Shown here in pieces: positions 43,001 to 52,171 of a stretch of DNA of 64,000 nucleotides. The notes beneath the pieces were generated by a model. The model was given only the letters and a program-made list of their open reading frames with translations, was not told where the DNA came from and ran no database searches. Position numbers and translations under genes: made by a program. The DNA comes from DASRDU01 sp035560235 (lineage in GTDB: Bacteria; Acidobacteriota; Blastocatellia; RBC074): contig DATMAG010000065.1 of the NCBI GenBank assembly GCA_035560235.1, positions 62,001 to 126,000 on the forward strand, written 5' to 3'. Position 1 is the first letter of the stretch, and every line of letters starts with the position of its first letter.

Positions 43001-44676
43001 ACGGTCACGCTGTAAGTGCCTGCCATCAGACCTGTCCGATTCTGGTCAGTACTCCCGTCACTCCACAGGAAGCTGTAGGGCGAGGTTCCACCGGTGACGC
43101 TCAGCGTGATTGCACCATCATTGCCGCCGTTGCAACTGACGTTCGTCACTGTGGGAGTAACTGCTATTCCGGCAGGCTGCCCAACCACGATTCCGTTTAC
43201 TGCTGCTGTGCAACCCTTGCTGTCGGTCACAGTCACGCTATAGGTGCCTGCGGCCAGTCCGGTGCGGTTCTGACTGGTATTCCCGTCATTCCAGAGGAAG
43301 CTGTAAGCCGGAGTGCCTCCAATGACACTTATTGAGATCGCACCATCGTTGCCGCCGTTGCAACTGACACTGGTTGCTGTTGCAGTTGGTGCCAGCGCTG
43401 AGGCTGGCTGTCCGACAACAACGTTACTCAGCGAGGCCGTGCAGCCGTTCTTGTCAGTTGCAGTCACCGAATAAGTGCCTGCAGTCAGGCCTGTGCGATT
43501 CTGGCTGGTATTTCCGTCATTCCACAGGAAGGTAACAGGCGAAGTCCCGCCCGTGACTGTCAGACTGATGGCTCCGTTGCTCCCGCCGAAGCAGCTGACG
43601 TTCGTCACCGCTGCCGACAGGGCAACGTCACAAACGTCCGAGCCCTGAATCTGATTATCCAGATTGCCGCCCGATCCATCAAAGTTGCCGAGGTGAACGT
43701 GATAGGGGCCGCCATTGATGCTGGAAGCTCCTTTCCCGGCGCCATAACCGATGCCCGCACTCAGTGTGTCTGTTCCCTGGGCAATGTGTGCCGCAAATTC
43801 AATGATGATCTGGCTTGATGCTGACGTCCATGTGAGCGTATAGGTCGCGTCATCAGCAACATATCCGTCAAAGGTCAGTGACGCTGCGGTAATGTTCTGA
43901 TTTCCGTAAATTCTGATCGTGCGGTTCCCGAACCGGGTTTCGTATCCGCTCACACTCGCTGCCACATTATCGCCCATCAGCGTTCCCATATTATCCGGGG
44001 CGGTCACATCAATCACGGTTGTGCCATTGGGAGGATCAAGCGGCCCAACAGTGTGCAGCGCAGAACAAGCCGCTGCTCCGCTGGCTGAGATGGCAGTGCC
44101 GCAGGTATTGATGTTCGTCAGAAGATCCTGCCCCGGAGCAATAGCGTTTGCCGCATCAACAGCCTGCTTCCACGAAGTCAGATAATCATAGGCGTGAGCA
44201 GACCCTTTCTGGGCATTATGTGAAAAGGTCAGAGTATGAACATTGCCGCTGGTAGTCGTAATCCCGGTGTAAATCAGCCGCTGGAGAGTGGACATTCCCT
44301 CGTAATACTTTGAGTTGTTCCTGTTGAGAATGCCGCCGATCCAGTCGACATCGTGCGGAGCGTTTTTCTGATTTGAAGCCTGATGGAAATCAGTCGTTCC
44401 GGCACCAAAGAGTGGCATCAATGCTGTGAGGCTGCTTTCAGTGCGGCTGGCAGTTGCTACAGAAGCGCCTGTCCCGGGTTTTGCCGCTCGCTTTGATTCC
44501 GCGGCCTTCCCGCTGATTGCACTGATTGAATCAGACAGATGCGTGGAAATTTTCTTCCAGCCTTCGCTGCGAACTGCGGCAACGCCGAGACTGCCGACAA
44601 GCAGCAGCATTGCTGTTACCGATAAAAGACGCAAAGATCGCCTCGTGGTGAGGACTTCGGGACTTTCGTTTTTCAT
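40087..44676 (-). CDS. Giant secreted SprB-repeat protein (1529 residues)
   Basis: Residues 1-40 are an export sequence with a long polar n-region and RRS before a Leu-rich core (SPEVLTTRRSLRLL, then LLLVGSL, AAVRSE). Residues 75-345 form a unique N-domain with WIGGILN and GPYHVHLGNFDG. Nine SprB repeats of about 75 residues fill 352-1031; each begins near SCNGGNDGAI or KCNGGSDGSI and has a GTYSVTVTDxNGCT core. Three Ig/PKD-like domains follow to about 1290. The C-terminal domain starts LTQGAYGNAGGKYW and ends in a Cys-containing helix region (VDAINRAFDEC). SprB repeats are best known in Bacteroidota gliding adhesins. No LPXTG, T9SS or PEP-CTERM tail is seen. A surface adhesin or matrix protein is likely. 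Confidence 0.85.
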   Translation of the reverse strand: MKNESPEVLTTRRSLRLLSVTAMLLLVGSLGVAAVRSEGWKKISTHLSDSISAISGKAAESKRAAKPGTGASVATASRTESSLTALMPLFGAGTTDFHQASNQKNAPHDVDWIGGILNRNNSKYYEGMSTLQRLIYTGITTTSGNVHTLTFSHNAQKGSAHAYDYLTSWKQAVDAANAIAPGQDLLTNINTCGTAISASGAAACSALHTVGPLDPPNGTTVIDVTAPDNMGTLMGDNVAASVSGYETRFGNRTIRIYGNQNITAASLTFDGYVADDATYTLTWTSASSQIIIEFAAHIAQGTDTLSAGIGYGAGKGASSINGGPYHVHLGNFDGSGGNLDNQIQGSDVCDVALSAAVTNVSCFGGSNGAISLTVTGGTSPVTFLWNDGNTSQNRTGLTAGTYSVTATDKNGCTASLSNVVVGQPASALAPTATATSVSCNGGNDGAISISVIGGTPAYSFLWNDGNTSQNRTGLAAGTYSVTVTDSKGCTAAVNGIVVGQPAGIAVTPTVTNVSCNGGNDGAITLSVTGGTSPYSFLWSDGSTDQNRTGLMAGTYSVTVTDKNGCTKSLNGISISQPNALALSETHKDVKCNGGSDGSIDLTVSGGTEPYTYSWSNGATTQDLSGLATGSYSVTVTDANGCTKSLNDIPIAEPAALALSEKHTDVKCNGGSDGSIDLTVSGGTEPYSYSWSNGATTQDLNSIPAGTYNVTVTDANGCMKSLNGITIGQPAALALSDSHLNVKCNGGSDGSIDLMVTGGTEPYGYAWSNGATTEDLSGLAAGEYTVTVTDKNGCTAMHKVTIKQPDALVAEAKQVNVSCHGGSNGSIDLTVSGGTPEYSFAWSDGATTEDRSGLAAGTYSVTVTDANGCTTQKSVTITQPDALSLSEKHKDVKCNGGSDGSIDLTVSGGTAPYKYSWSNGATTEDLSGIPAGTYSVTVTDANECTAKLENVQITEPPALALSETHKDVKCNGDSSGSIDLTVTGGSGKYTYKWSNGATTEDLSGIPAGTYSVTVTDENECTKSLENIQIKQPDPLDPKVAADGPTTFCKGGKVVLTADSGFASYQWCKDGADIEGATSASYTATESGDYNVKVTNADGCKGTSVKTTVRVNPLPEIKVSDDQKLTCTVAKVKLSSDAGNIAKPKFEWTTADGHFVDGTDTSSNMVEVDKAGTYKVTVTDTETGCSDSKQVKVTEDKTPPDADAGADVTLDCLTGQATLKGTSKTEKAQFHWETSDGHIVSGADSDSPVVDKPGTYKLTVTNPANGCTATDTVQVKPCLTEFCSLTQGAYGNAGGKYWYNGKQWGTLPLIKELLTPKPLEVGIKGIRSLTIPLASAQCIINRLPSGGPAAALPSFGDAMLDSTSCQTAPTQLPVDSKGKWRNILLGQTVTLSLNVRLDTKLGGVKLCSTTLTTQKVKDGGDGIIGINPATGKSDDIPDPGPDGVYGPNPANLDPNGNPINDDPLLTVTIPQSVLNALSTKDVDGLLALANRALAGKLTASDPSLSDINAAVDAINRAFDECRFLISPLDCP

Positions 44677-45286
44677 GACTCTGACTCCTTGTTGCGCCCG
44701 GAATGAGGAACGCAGAATTCTGGGATATACCGCTCAACCGCGACAGGCTGGCTGCGGAGGGCTGAATGCTGAAGGTGTTTCCGCGTGGCAAGCGGGAGTG
44801 AAAAAACCGGAGGGGCAATGCAGGAACACACCTCAACAGTCGGCCTGGACAACTGCTTCAGGCTGAGACCTGTTTTACTCTGACTTTTACGACACTGCTT
44901 TGATGAATCAAAGCAGTCGGCTGCGCTGAAACCCGGTGATGCAGCCTGGCGAGTGGCGTGTTTGTACTGCGAGTGTGGTTGTCTTCAGGGGGGACAGCTA
45001 AAATACAGAGGAATGGATAACAACCACCAGTGACGTTTTGATTCCCCGGTTTTACTGGACAATCTGCCGGTGCTGAAAACCGTGAATCTGGCCGGACTTT
45101 GCAAAAATGATCTAAAGCGGCCTCACTTTACCCCTGCCCTGATGATGATGTCAATATTTTTATGCCTTACCGGGCGCGTCGCAATGTGCTTCATCTTCTT
45201 GCGGGGGAAAGGATGAGCCTCCCAACTGATTTTGTCGCTCTCTGGCGACGGCTTACCCGGTGATTGAGACCCGTTGCAAAAAAGGT
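44677..45286. other. Upstream region of the SprB-repeat gene
   Basis: The first about 100 bp (44677-44780) are clearly homologous to the region upstream of the second giant gene, including AAGGAG, GGGCGCAAC, the GAATTC block and GGCTGAATGCTGA. A perfect 11-bp stem with a 2-nt loop, ACTGCTTTGAT-GA-ATCAAAGCAGT, lies at 44894-44917. No gene is seen in the remaining stretch; short frames there have no supporting features. Confidence 0.6.
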
Positions 45287-45314
45287 TTGACAGAGAGACG
45301 GCTTCATATATAGA
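45287..45314 (+). promoter_or_regulatory. Promoter of the metalloprotease gene
   Basis: A perfect -35 TTGACA (45287-45292) and a -10 TATAGA (45309-45314) are spaced by 16 bp in an AT-rich patch. Transcription from about 45321 leaves a 5' leader of about 385 nt. Confidence 0.55.
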
Positions 45315-45320
45315 GTGTGT

Positions 45321-45706
45321 CCGCATTAATTGTTACTTGAGAGATAATTCGGCACAATCTGGAAGCAAGGACTGGCAGCAGTTCAGAGATTTCCCGGTAG
45401 GAAACGACATTTATTGATGCTTCACAGGTTATCCTGCTTCACGTTGTATTCCTGATTCCCTCGCTCCAGAATCAGGATCCCCACACCTCACGATCAGCAC
45501 AAAAGCTCACTGTCAGCTTCCACGCTAAACACAACTTTAGCGGTGGCTGAGGAGTCGTCAGATCGTTTGTGATGGCTCCCGGAGTCAATGGGCATCGCAA
45601 CACGAACACGGCGAGACAGTAAATGCTCCCGTGATTTCGTGATGGATGCCCGGAGAAAAACTGAACGAACCAATCGCTTCGCTCGAATTTTCAGGAGGAA
45701 CCTGTA
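45321..45706 (+). other. Long 5' leader of the metalloprotease gene
   Basis: No ORF of note. A 9-bp perfect stem TCCTGATTC/GAATCAGGA (45450-45477) lies about 230 nt upstream of the start codon. AGGAGG (45693-45698) is an ideal ribosome-binding site 8 nt before the ATG. Confidence 0.45.
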
Positions 45707-47944
45707 ATGAATATACCTGTGCCCGGTATCCGCTCCAGGAAGCATTTTTCGTATCTGTTCAGAGTATTGCCCCTGTGCCTCTGCCTCATCTTAACCAGCC
45801 TCTCCAGCCCATCCCGAACCTTCAGATCCTCTGCACAAATCCCGCCCGCACAAAGCTCTCAAGGAACGACCGTGCGTGATCTGACGAGTACGCTGGTGGC
45901 TTTGAATACGCGCTATCAGCTTGCTGACCTGAGCGAGCGGGATGAACTGCGAGAGAATATCCGTCAGGTCGCAGCAGCGCGGCAACAAAAACTGGCGGCA
46001 ATGATGGAAAACAATCCCGCAGAAGTATTACGGGTAGCACTACCTCAAAGCATTCGCACCGGGATGCCTGAAGAAGTCAGGCGGTACCTTGAGCAGGAGG
46101 TCAGGCTGGAGGGAGAACTGGAAATACTTTACGAAGATTCACGTCAGGGAAGCCGTCTGCTTTATTACCTCACTGCCGCCGGAAAGAAACTCTCGCTGCA
46201 CTTCGTGTCTCCCCCTTCGACCAGGCTGCAAACCGGTGATCGAGTCAGGATCAATGGCGTCCAGGTCGGCGAGGCTCTCGCTCTGGATTCCGGCAACAAC
46301 GTGACCAGCGTCAGCAGCGTCGTGCGAGTGAATACCAATACTTTTGGTGAACACAAGGTTCTTGTGATTCTGGTCAACTTTCAGGATAAGCAGACACAGC
46401 CATTCACCGTCGAATCCGCGCGTAATGTCATCTTCGGAACGACAAGTAACTTCTTTCGTGAAGCCTCATACGGACAGACCTGGCTGACGGGCGATGTTTA
46501 CGGCTGGTTTACGATTCCGGTCAGTTACACGACCTGCGACACCACAGCGATTGCAAATTATGCCAAACAGGCTGCCGCCGCCGCAGGTGCCAATTTGTCC
46601 GCTTACAATCATTACGTCTATGCCTTCCCTTCCAACACCTGTTCGTGGACGGGACATGGTACAGTCGGCGGCAATCCTTCCGAAGTGTGGATCAATGACT
46701 GGTTTGAACTGGGAATAGTCGGTCACGAACTGGGCCATAACTTTGGTCTGTATCATTCGAGATCAATGGATTGTGGCTCTGCTGTCATCGGCGGCAACTG
46801 CACGACAGACGAATATGGCGACACCCTGGACATTATGGGTGATGCTGACGTTGCCCACTTCAATCTCTTTCAGAAGGAGCGGCTGGGATGGGTGAATTAC
46901 GGCAGTTCACCGCCAATTACAACCGTGACTTCAAGTGGCTCTTACTGGGTGGATGCTTACGAACAGACAGGTTCCACCGCGAAGGGGTTGAAAATTCTGA
47001 AGTCAACTGATCCGGCGACAGGCAAGAAGACCTGGTACTACATCGAGCATCGCAGCGCGTCCGGTTTTGACAGCTTCCTGTCCGGTAACAGCAATGTCCT
47101 GAACGGTGTCGTGGTTCACACAGGATCTGAAGCGAGCGGCCAGGAGATTTACCTGCTTGATCTGACACCGGCGACTGCTTCCTGGTATGACCCGGCTCTG
47201 GTTGCAGGGCAGAGCTTCAGCGATTCCGCTGCGGGCGTGACGATTACTACGGTTTCAGCGGACAGCACGGGAGCAATGGTCAATGTCTCCTTTGCGCCGC
47301 AACCCTGCACGCGCGCCAACCCGACGCTGACGCTTTCGCCATCTCAGAGCCAGTGGGTAACGGCGGGGACAACCGTCAGCTATACCATCACGGTCAGAAA
47401 CAATGACAGCAGCGGTTGCGCCTCATCCAGTTTCAATCTGCAGGCGAATGTGCCGAGCGGCTGGGCGGCCACCTTTGCCGCGCCCTCGCTGATCCTCAGT
47501 CCAGGCGGGAGTGCGTCCACAACGCTCCAGGTTACCTCTCCAGCCTGGGCGACCGATGGGTTCTACAACCTCGGCGTGACGGCAGCGAACAGTTCAGTCG
47601 CTGCTTATACGGCCACGTCATCGGTGACTTATGTAATTGTCTCCTCGCTGGGCGTGACCGTGTCGAGCGAGTCACCGAGCTACACACGCAATCAGACAGC
47701 GTCAGTTACAGCCAGCGTGAGAGCAGGCGGGTCACCTGTCTCAGGCGCGAGTGTGGCCTTTACTATGACCAGATCGGATGGCGCGGTTGTAACTTCGACC
47801 GCCTCCACCGGAGCGAACGGAACAGCAGTATTCAGGTATTCCTTCAACCGGAAGAGAGACCCAACCGGGACTTATCAGGTTCGCGCTGTCGCAAGCGTGA
47901 ATGGTTTGTCAGGCAGCGGTCAGACCAGCTTTGTGGTGAAATAG
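45707..47944 (+). CDS. Secreted gametolysin-like (M11) zinc metalloprotease with Ig-like C-terminus
   Basis: A 745-residue exported protease. A basic n-region and hydrophobic core (15-38) form the signal peptide. A pro-region (about 45-215) includes a TGDRVRINGVQVG beta segment. The catalytic domain begins near 218 (FGEHKVLVILVNFQD), with metzincin motif HELGHNFGLYH (His340, Glu341, His344, His350) and the Met-turn region LDIMGD. C-terminal beta domains are a NEW3-like module (TLTLSPSQSQWVTAGTTVSYTITVRNNDSSGC, about 540-650) and an invasin/Big-1-like module (VSGASVAFTMTRSDGAVVTSTASTGANG, about 655-745). It lies between the two giant secreted proteins, transcribed oppositely to both, and may process surface proteins (inference). 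Confidence 0.9.
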   Translation: MNIPVPGIRSRKHFSYLFRVLPLCLCLILTSLSSPSRTFRSSAQIPPAQSSQGTTVRDLTSTLVALNTRYQLADLSERDELRENIRQVAAARQQKLAAMMENNPAEVLRVALPQSIRTGMPEEVRRYLEQEVRLEGELEILYEDSRQGSRLLYYLTAAGKKLSLHFVSPPSTRLQTGDRVRINGVQVGEALALDSGNNVTSVSSVVRVNTNTFGEHKVLVILVNFQDKQTQPFTVESARNVIFGTTSNFFREASYGQTWLTGDVYGWFTIPVSYTTCDTTAIANYAKQAAAAAGANLSAYNHYVYAFPSNTCSWTGHGTVGGNPSEVWINDWFELGIVGHELGHNFGLYHSRSMDCGSAVIGGNCTTDEYGDTLDIMGDADVAHFNLFQKERLGWVNYGSSPPITTVTSSGSYWVDAYEQTGSTAKGLKILKSTDPATGKKTWYYIEHRSASGFDSFLSGNSNVLNGVVVHTGSEASGQEIYLLDLTPATASWYDPALVAGQSFSDSAAGVTITTVSADSTGAMVNVSFAPQPCTRANPTLTLSPSQSQWVTAGTTVSYTITVRNNDSSGCASSSFNLQANVPSGWAATFAAPSLILSPGGSASTTLQVTSPAWATDGFYNLGVTAANSSVAAYTATSSVTYVIVSSLGVTVSSESPSYTRNQTASVTASVRAGGSPVSGASVAFTMTRSDGAVVTSTASTGANGTAVFRYSFNRKRDPTGTYQVRAVASVNGLSGSGQTSFVVK

Positions 47945-47982
47945 ACGGCACAGAGCCTGAACAGATCACACGATGCCAAAAG

Positions 47983-48016
47983 AAAGGGGCCCGGCTTTTA
48001 GCCGGGCCCCTTTTTT
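47983..48016. terminator. Bidirectional terminator, metalloprotease / second giant gene
   Basis: A 10-bp GC stem GGGGCCCGGC/GCCGGGCCCC with a 5-nt loop is flanked by AAA on the left and TTTTTT on the right. It serves the metalloprotease (+) and the giant gene (-) that converge here. Confidence 0.95.
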
Positions 48017-48040
48017 GAAACACCTGCATCAATCCTCTGA

Positions 48041-51000
48041 TTATGGAGTGCTGCAGAAGGTGCTGTTGTCCTGGTTATAAGCGTCGAGCTTCGACGCCAG
48101 GTCGTTGGCCTGTGCGATCTGGGCCGACGTCATCGCGCTGTGTGTCATACCGTCAAAGTTGATCGCTGCGAGCAGCGCCTGAGCGGCGTTGATCGCATCA
48201 ACAACCTTCGGACAAGCGCCTGCGCCAGCCTGCACATTAAGCTTCGCCGCCAGCAGTTGAGCTGCCAGATTGAAGGCCGGATCGCTCGCCATCTTCTTGC
48301 CGCTGAGCGTCGACTTGTTCAAGATATTTGTCGCCTTCGAACAGTCGGGCGATTTATCCGGGGTCGTCGTGCTGCCGTGCAGGATCAGATTTCCGATTGC
48401 GATCCCTGCGGGCTCGGCCAGCGCCAGTGTCTGGTCGAGTTTGGGCGCCTGCCTGCCTCCACTGCAGGACGACCAGTTCTTCCAGAAGCCAATCGTGCGC
48501 GTCATCCCGCCCGGCGGCGGAATGTTATTAATCGCAAACGACTTCGTCTGGCCAGACTGAACCGTAAAGTCGGTACAGACCGTGCTGTTGTCGCCGCCTG
48601 GATTGAAGACCGTGTAGAACGGCGGCCCGAGGGTCGTCATCCAGCCTGGCATGACAACTTCGCACAAGTTGTAAGTTGTACCCGCTACCAGCTTCGTGGA
48701 GAAGTTGATGGTCCCGCCATTGCCAGCATTGGCGGTGCCGCTCTCCAGGGTAGTCCCAGCCGCCGACGTCGAAGCCCCCTGACGGATTTCGAAAGTGAAC
48801 GACTGCGTGCCGCTCGGCACCACAGGCGTGCCGGAGCCAACAGTCTTGATTACCTGCGCCATCCCGCGTTTGGTGTTCTTGAAGGTGCAGGTCACCGTCT
48901 CGCCCAATGCGACCTTATAGGTGGCTGTAGTTCCGGAACCAGAACTATCATTGGTCGGATCAGAGCAGGTGATGCTGGTCAGATCCCATCCTGCTGGCAC
49001 TGTCTCGCTGGTGGTGTAAGTGCCTGGCAGAAGGATATCCTTCATCAGCATCCCGCCATCGCCAATCGAACCACTCAGATCACCGCCGAAGGTGAACTGC
49101 GCAGGATCGCCCGTCGGGTCGGTCACCTTCTTGACGATGATTCTGCACACGCTCCCATTTACTGTCGCACTTGCGGTCGCGCTCACACTCGCGCCACCGG
49201 AAGAACCGCTGGCGGTTGCAGTGTTGATGACCGTCCCGTTGATCACTGCCGCCTTTGTGAACGTCGCACTTGCGCCCGGAGCCAGCGGCCCGAACGAGCC
49301 AATTGCGCCGAGTTGATCATCCGATACACTGCCTGAAGCGTCGAAGAGGTTACCAGTATTCGTGACAATATAGGTATAAGTCACTGAGGTGCCGTTGCAG
49401 ACGGCGGTCGCGCCTGGTGTCTTGGTCAGGCTGATTGAGCAGGTGTGTCCCGTCACTGTTGCGCTGGCTGTGGCACTCACATTCGCACCACCCGATGTGC
49501 CGCTGGCGGTGGCGGTGTTGGTCGTTGTACTGCTGACCGTCCCGGATGCGGTGAGTGTTGCACTTGCGCCTGGAGCCAGCGGCCCCCAACTTCCGATGCT
49601 GCCCAGGGTGTCATCCGTCAGCGTACCCGAGGCAGAGAAGAAGTCACCAGTGTTCTTCACTACGTAGGTGTAGGTCACTGAAGTGTTCGTTCCGCTGCAC
49701 ACGTCTGTCTGGCTCGGCGTCTTGGTCAGGCTGATCGAGCAGGTGCGTCCCGTCACAGTCGCGGTGGCTGTGGCGCTCACATTCGCACCACCCGATGTGC
49801 CGCTGGCGGTGGCGGTGTTGGTTGTTGTGCCATTGACCGCTCCGGCTTTTGTGAGCGTCGCACTCGCCCCTGGCGCTAACGGCCCGAACGAGCCAACTGA
49901 TCCCAGTTTGTCGTCCGTCACACTGCCTGAGGCAGAGAAGAAGTCTCCGGTGTTCGTGACGACATAGGTGTACGTTACCTGAGTGTTGCTGTCCGTACAC
50001 ACGTCCGTCTTGTCTGGCGTCTTCGTCAGGCTGATTCCGCACGTGCGCGCCGTCACCGTCGCGCTGGCAGTAGCTGTGGCAGTCTGACCACCGGCTGATG
50101 TGCCGGTCGCAGTGACAGTATTGGTGGTAGTCGCGTTGACCGTCGCGGATTTGGTGAAAGTCTGACTGGCTCCAGCGGCCAGAGAGATGCCCGCGCCACC
50201 ATCAATATCACCGAGTTTGTCATCCGAGAGATTGACGTTGTTAAGATTGACGCCGCCGGTATTCGTGACCACGTAGGTATAGGTCACAGAGGTGTTGGCG
50301 TTGCTACAGACATCGGTCTTGTCCGGTGTCTTGGTAACCGACAGCGTAGGAGCTTTCTCGTTGGTGAAAGTGCAGGTCGTGGTCTTTTTCGATTCGACGA
50401 TGATCGCGCCGGGAGTTCCGTTATCGCAGGTCGCGCTGACCTGTTTCCAACCCGCTGGCACAGTCTCACTCACTGAGTAATTACTGCCGGGTTTCAAGGC
50501 CTGGCTGGTGTCCATCTCGCCATCCTTCAGGCTGAAGGTGGAACTCTTATAGCTTGCCTGAAAGGTAAAGCTCTGAGGATCGCTGGCTGGAATCGTCACC
50601 TTGACAACCTTGATCTTGCCCCGGGTGACATCGAAGTTTTCAGTATTGGTGTACGTGCAGGTGATGCTCTCGCCTTCCGCCGGAGTAACGGTCACTTTGC
50701 GATTAGTAGTATCTGTTATCACCGTTCCTGTCCCGTTCTGACCGAGCAGTGGATCCGGAACCTGTGTGCAGGTAAGACCTGTCAGGGTGAACTCAGGCCC
50801 GGGGTCGGTCTCGGTGACGGTTCTCGTCGTAGAGTCGTTCAGGTTGAATGTCTTTGTATCCGGGGTCGCTGTACCGGGATCAGTATCGAGGCTGAAATTT
50901 GAGAGATTGGCCCCGATAGTAGTGAACAGGAAAAGCTTGTAAATTGCGTCGAGCGGCTCGGTCTGTTTGATGATGGTCAGGGTCGCGGGGAAGAAGACCG

Positions 51001-52171
51001 CGTCCGCTGAGAGCGAGCGATCCTGGTTTCCACCTGCGCCGTCAAGATCAATGAGGCGCGTGTGGTACGGAGAACCAGGAATCGCAATTGCGGAATTGTT
51101 AACTCCCCAATCAGCACGAGTGGAAATGTGTCCTCCCCAAGCCAGAACCGGATTTGCCACAGATGCTGTGAAAGTGATCGAGATCCGCGCCGACTTGTCC
51201 CCGGTGAAGCCGGTCCCATCAGGGTACGAGTAGGCGCCGACGCCTGTGATCGTTCCGCCGTAGAGCCTGAAATCGCCAGGAATGGGCGTTACCATTGCGC
51301 CTGTGACCTGTGAGTCTGCGGGAATCGGGAACGTGGTGAATGAGATCGGGTTGCACCCGGTCACACCATCACACGGATCGGCAGATGGTACGGAGCGATT
51401 GAAGGTGGTGAGGTAATCAAGCGCGTGCTTGCTGCCTTTCGTGGTGTCCCATTCGATGATGACCGTATGAGAGGCGAGCGAGAGATTATCGAATCTCAGC
51501 CGATAGGGTATGGAATCGCCTTCCAGGTAGGCCGCTTTGCTGGCTCCCAGATTTCCATTCACCCAGTCATTATCCTTGTTGGCAAACTGATCCAGGTCTG
51601 CGGACGGATTGGCGTCAGTAAAGGTAGTTTGAGCCGTCAAACCCGAAGTCCCGCCTTTCGCTGTCAGAAGAAAGACGCTGCCAGCCGAGTCATCGGGACT
51701 GACGTACCACGAAGTAGTGAAGTTGCCACTGGCATCGGTATTGACAGTCCAGGGATCATGACCCGCACCACCTTCGGCGGTGCCGTCAGTGTGCGTGACC
51801 TGCAGAGTGACAATCTCCACAGCGCCGAAACCGGCACCGGTAATGACTGCTGTCGCGCCTGGCGCATAATCCGTTTTGTCTGTCTTGACAGTGGCCGTGA
51901 GCGCAGCCGCGCTGTCAGCCGTCCGGTCAGCTGACAACGGGACAGCGGCAGGTTTAGCTTTGGCCGCGCGCCCGGGTTTGGCTGCCTTACTGGTTTTTAC
52001 CGGGCTGCCTTTGGTTGAATTGAAACTCAGCAAACGAGCAGCCATCGCGCTCAGTCTGTCGCTGCGAACTGCCGCAAGGCTGAGGCCGCCGACGAGCAGC
52101 AGAATGACTGTCATCCGTAATAAAAACATTGAGCGCCTCGGAGTGAGGACTTTGGGACTGTTATTTTGCAT
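48041..52171 (-). CDS. Giant secreted protein with DUF11- and SpaA-like repeats (1376 residues)
   Basis: The export sequence (SPKVLTPRRSMFLL, LLLVGGL, AAVRSD) matches that of the SprB-repeat protein almost residue for residue. An Ig-like domain follows (about 88-190, DKTDYAPGATAVITGAGF), then an N-domain with WVNGNLG and SPYHTRLIDLDG that parallels the other giant. SpaA/prealbumin-like modules (VSETVPAGW, TCTFTN) flank four DUF11-like repeats of about 95-100 residues (about 610-1008, each starting LTKTPxxTDVC). A C-terminal domain begins TRTIGFWKNW and ends LLAAKLN...VVDAINAAQALLAAI...CSTP, a region common in secreted multidomain proteins. No cell-wall sorting signal was found. Probably surface-exposed or part of a matrix. 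Confidence 0.85.
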   Translation of the reverse strand: MQNNSPKVLTPRRSMFLLRMTVILLLVGGLSLAAVRSDRLSAMAARLLSFNSTKGSPVKTSKAAKPGRAAKAKPAAVPLSADRTADSAAALTATVKTDKTDYAPGATAVITGAGFGAVEIVTLQVTHTDGTAEGGAGHDPWTVNTDASGNFTTSWYVSPDDSAGSVFLLTAKGGTSGLTAQTTFTDANPSADLDQFANKDNDWVNGNLGASKAAYLEGDSIPYRLRFDNLSLASHTVIIEWDTTKGSKHALDYLTTFNRSVPSADPCDGVTGCNPISFTTFPIPADSQVTGAMVTPIPGDFRLYGGTITGVGAYSYPDGTGFTGDKSARISITFTASVANPVLAWGGHISTRADWGVNNSAIAIPGSPYHTRLIDLDGAGGNQDRSLSADAVFFPATLTIIKQTEPLDAIYKLFLFTTIGANLSNFSLDTDPGTATPDTKTFNLNDSTTRTVTETDPGPEFTLTGLTCTQVPDPLLGQNGTGTVITDTTNRKVTVTPAEGESITCTYTNTENFDVTRGKIKVVKVTIPASDPQSFTFQASYKSSTFSLKDGEMDTSQALKPGSNYSVSETVPAGWKQVSATCDNGTPGAIIVESKKTTTCTFTNEKAPTLSVTKTPDKTDVCSNANTSVTYTYVVTNTGGVNLNNVNLSDDKLGDIDGGAGISLAAGASQTFTKSATVNATTTNTVTATGTSAGGQTATATASATVTARTCGISLTKTPDKTDVCTDSNTQVTYTYVVTNTGDFFSASGSVTDDKLGSVGSFGPLAPGASATLTKAGAVNGTTTNTATASGTSGGANVSATATATVTGRTCSISLTKTPSQTDVCSGTNTSVTYTYVVKNTGDFFSASGTLTDDTLGSIGSWGPLAPGASATLTASGTVSSTTTNTATASGTSGGANVSATASATVTGHTCSISLTKTPGATAVCNGTSVTYTYIVTNTGNLFDASGSVSDDQLGAIGSFGPLAPGASATFTKAAVINGTVINTATASGSSGGASVSATASATVNGSVCRIIVKKVTDPTGDPAQFTFGGDLSGSIGDGGMLMKDILLPGTYTTSETVPAGWDLTSITCSDPTNDSSGSGTTATYKVALGETVTCTFKNTKRGMAQVIKTVGSGTPVVPSGTQSFTFEIRQGASTSAAGTTLESGTANAGNGGTINFSTKLVAGTTYNLCEVVMPGWMTTLGPPFYTVFNPGGDNSTVCTDFTVQSGQTKSFAINNIPPPGGMTRTIGFWKNWSSCSGGRQAPKLDQTLALAEPAGIAIGNLILHGSTTTPDKSPDCSKATNILNKSTLSGKKMASDPAFNLAAQLLAAKLNVQAGAGACPKVVDAINAAQALLAAINFDGMTHSAMTSAQIAQANDLASKLDAYNQDNSTFCSTP

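Noticed and set aside
41584..43625. CRISPR-like periodic repeats
   Set aside because: The period of about 225 bp with divergent copies is the coding repeat of a protein, not short repeats with unique spacers.
45123..45326. A 67-codon minus-strand frame between the SprB gene and the metalloprotease
   Set aside because: No ribosome-binding site, no recognisable motif, and it overlaps the AT-rich promoter region.
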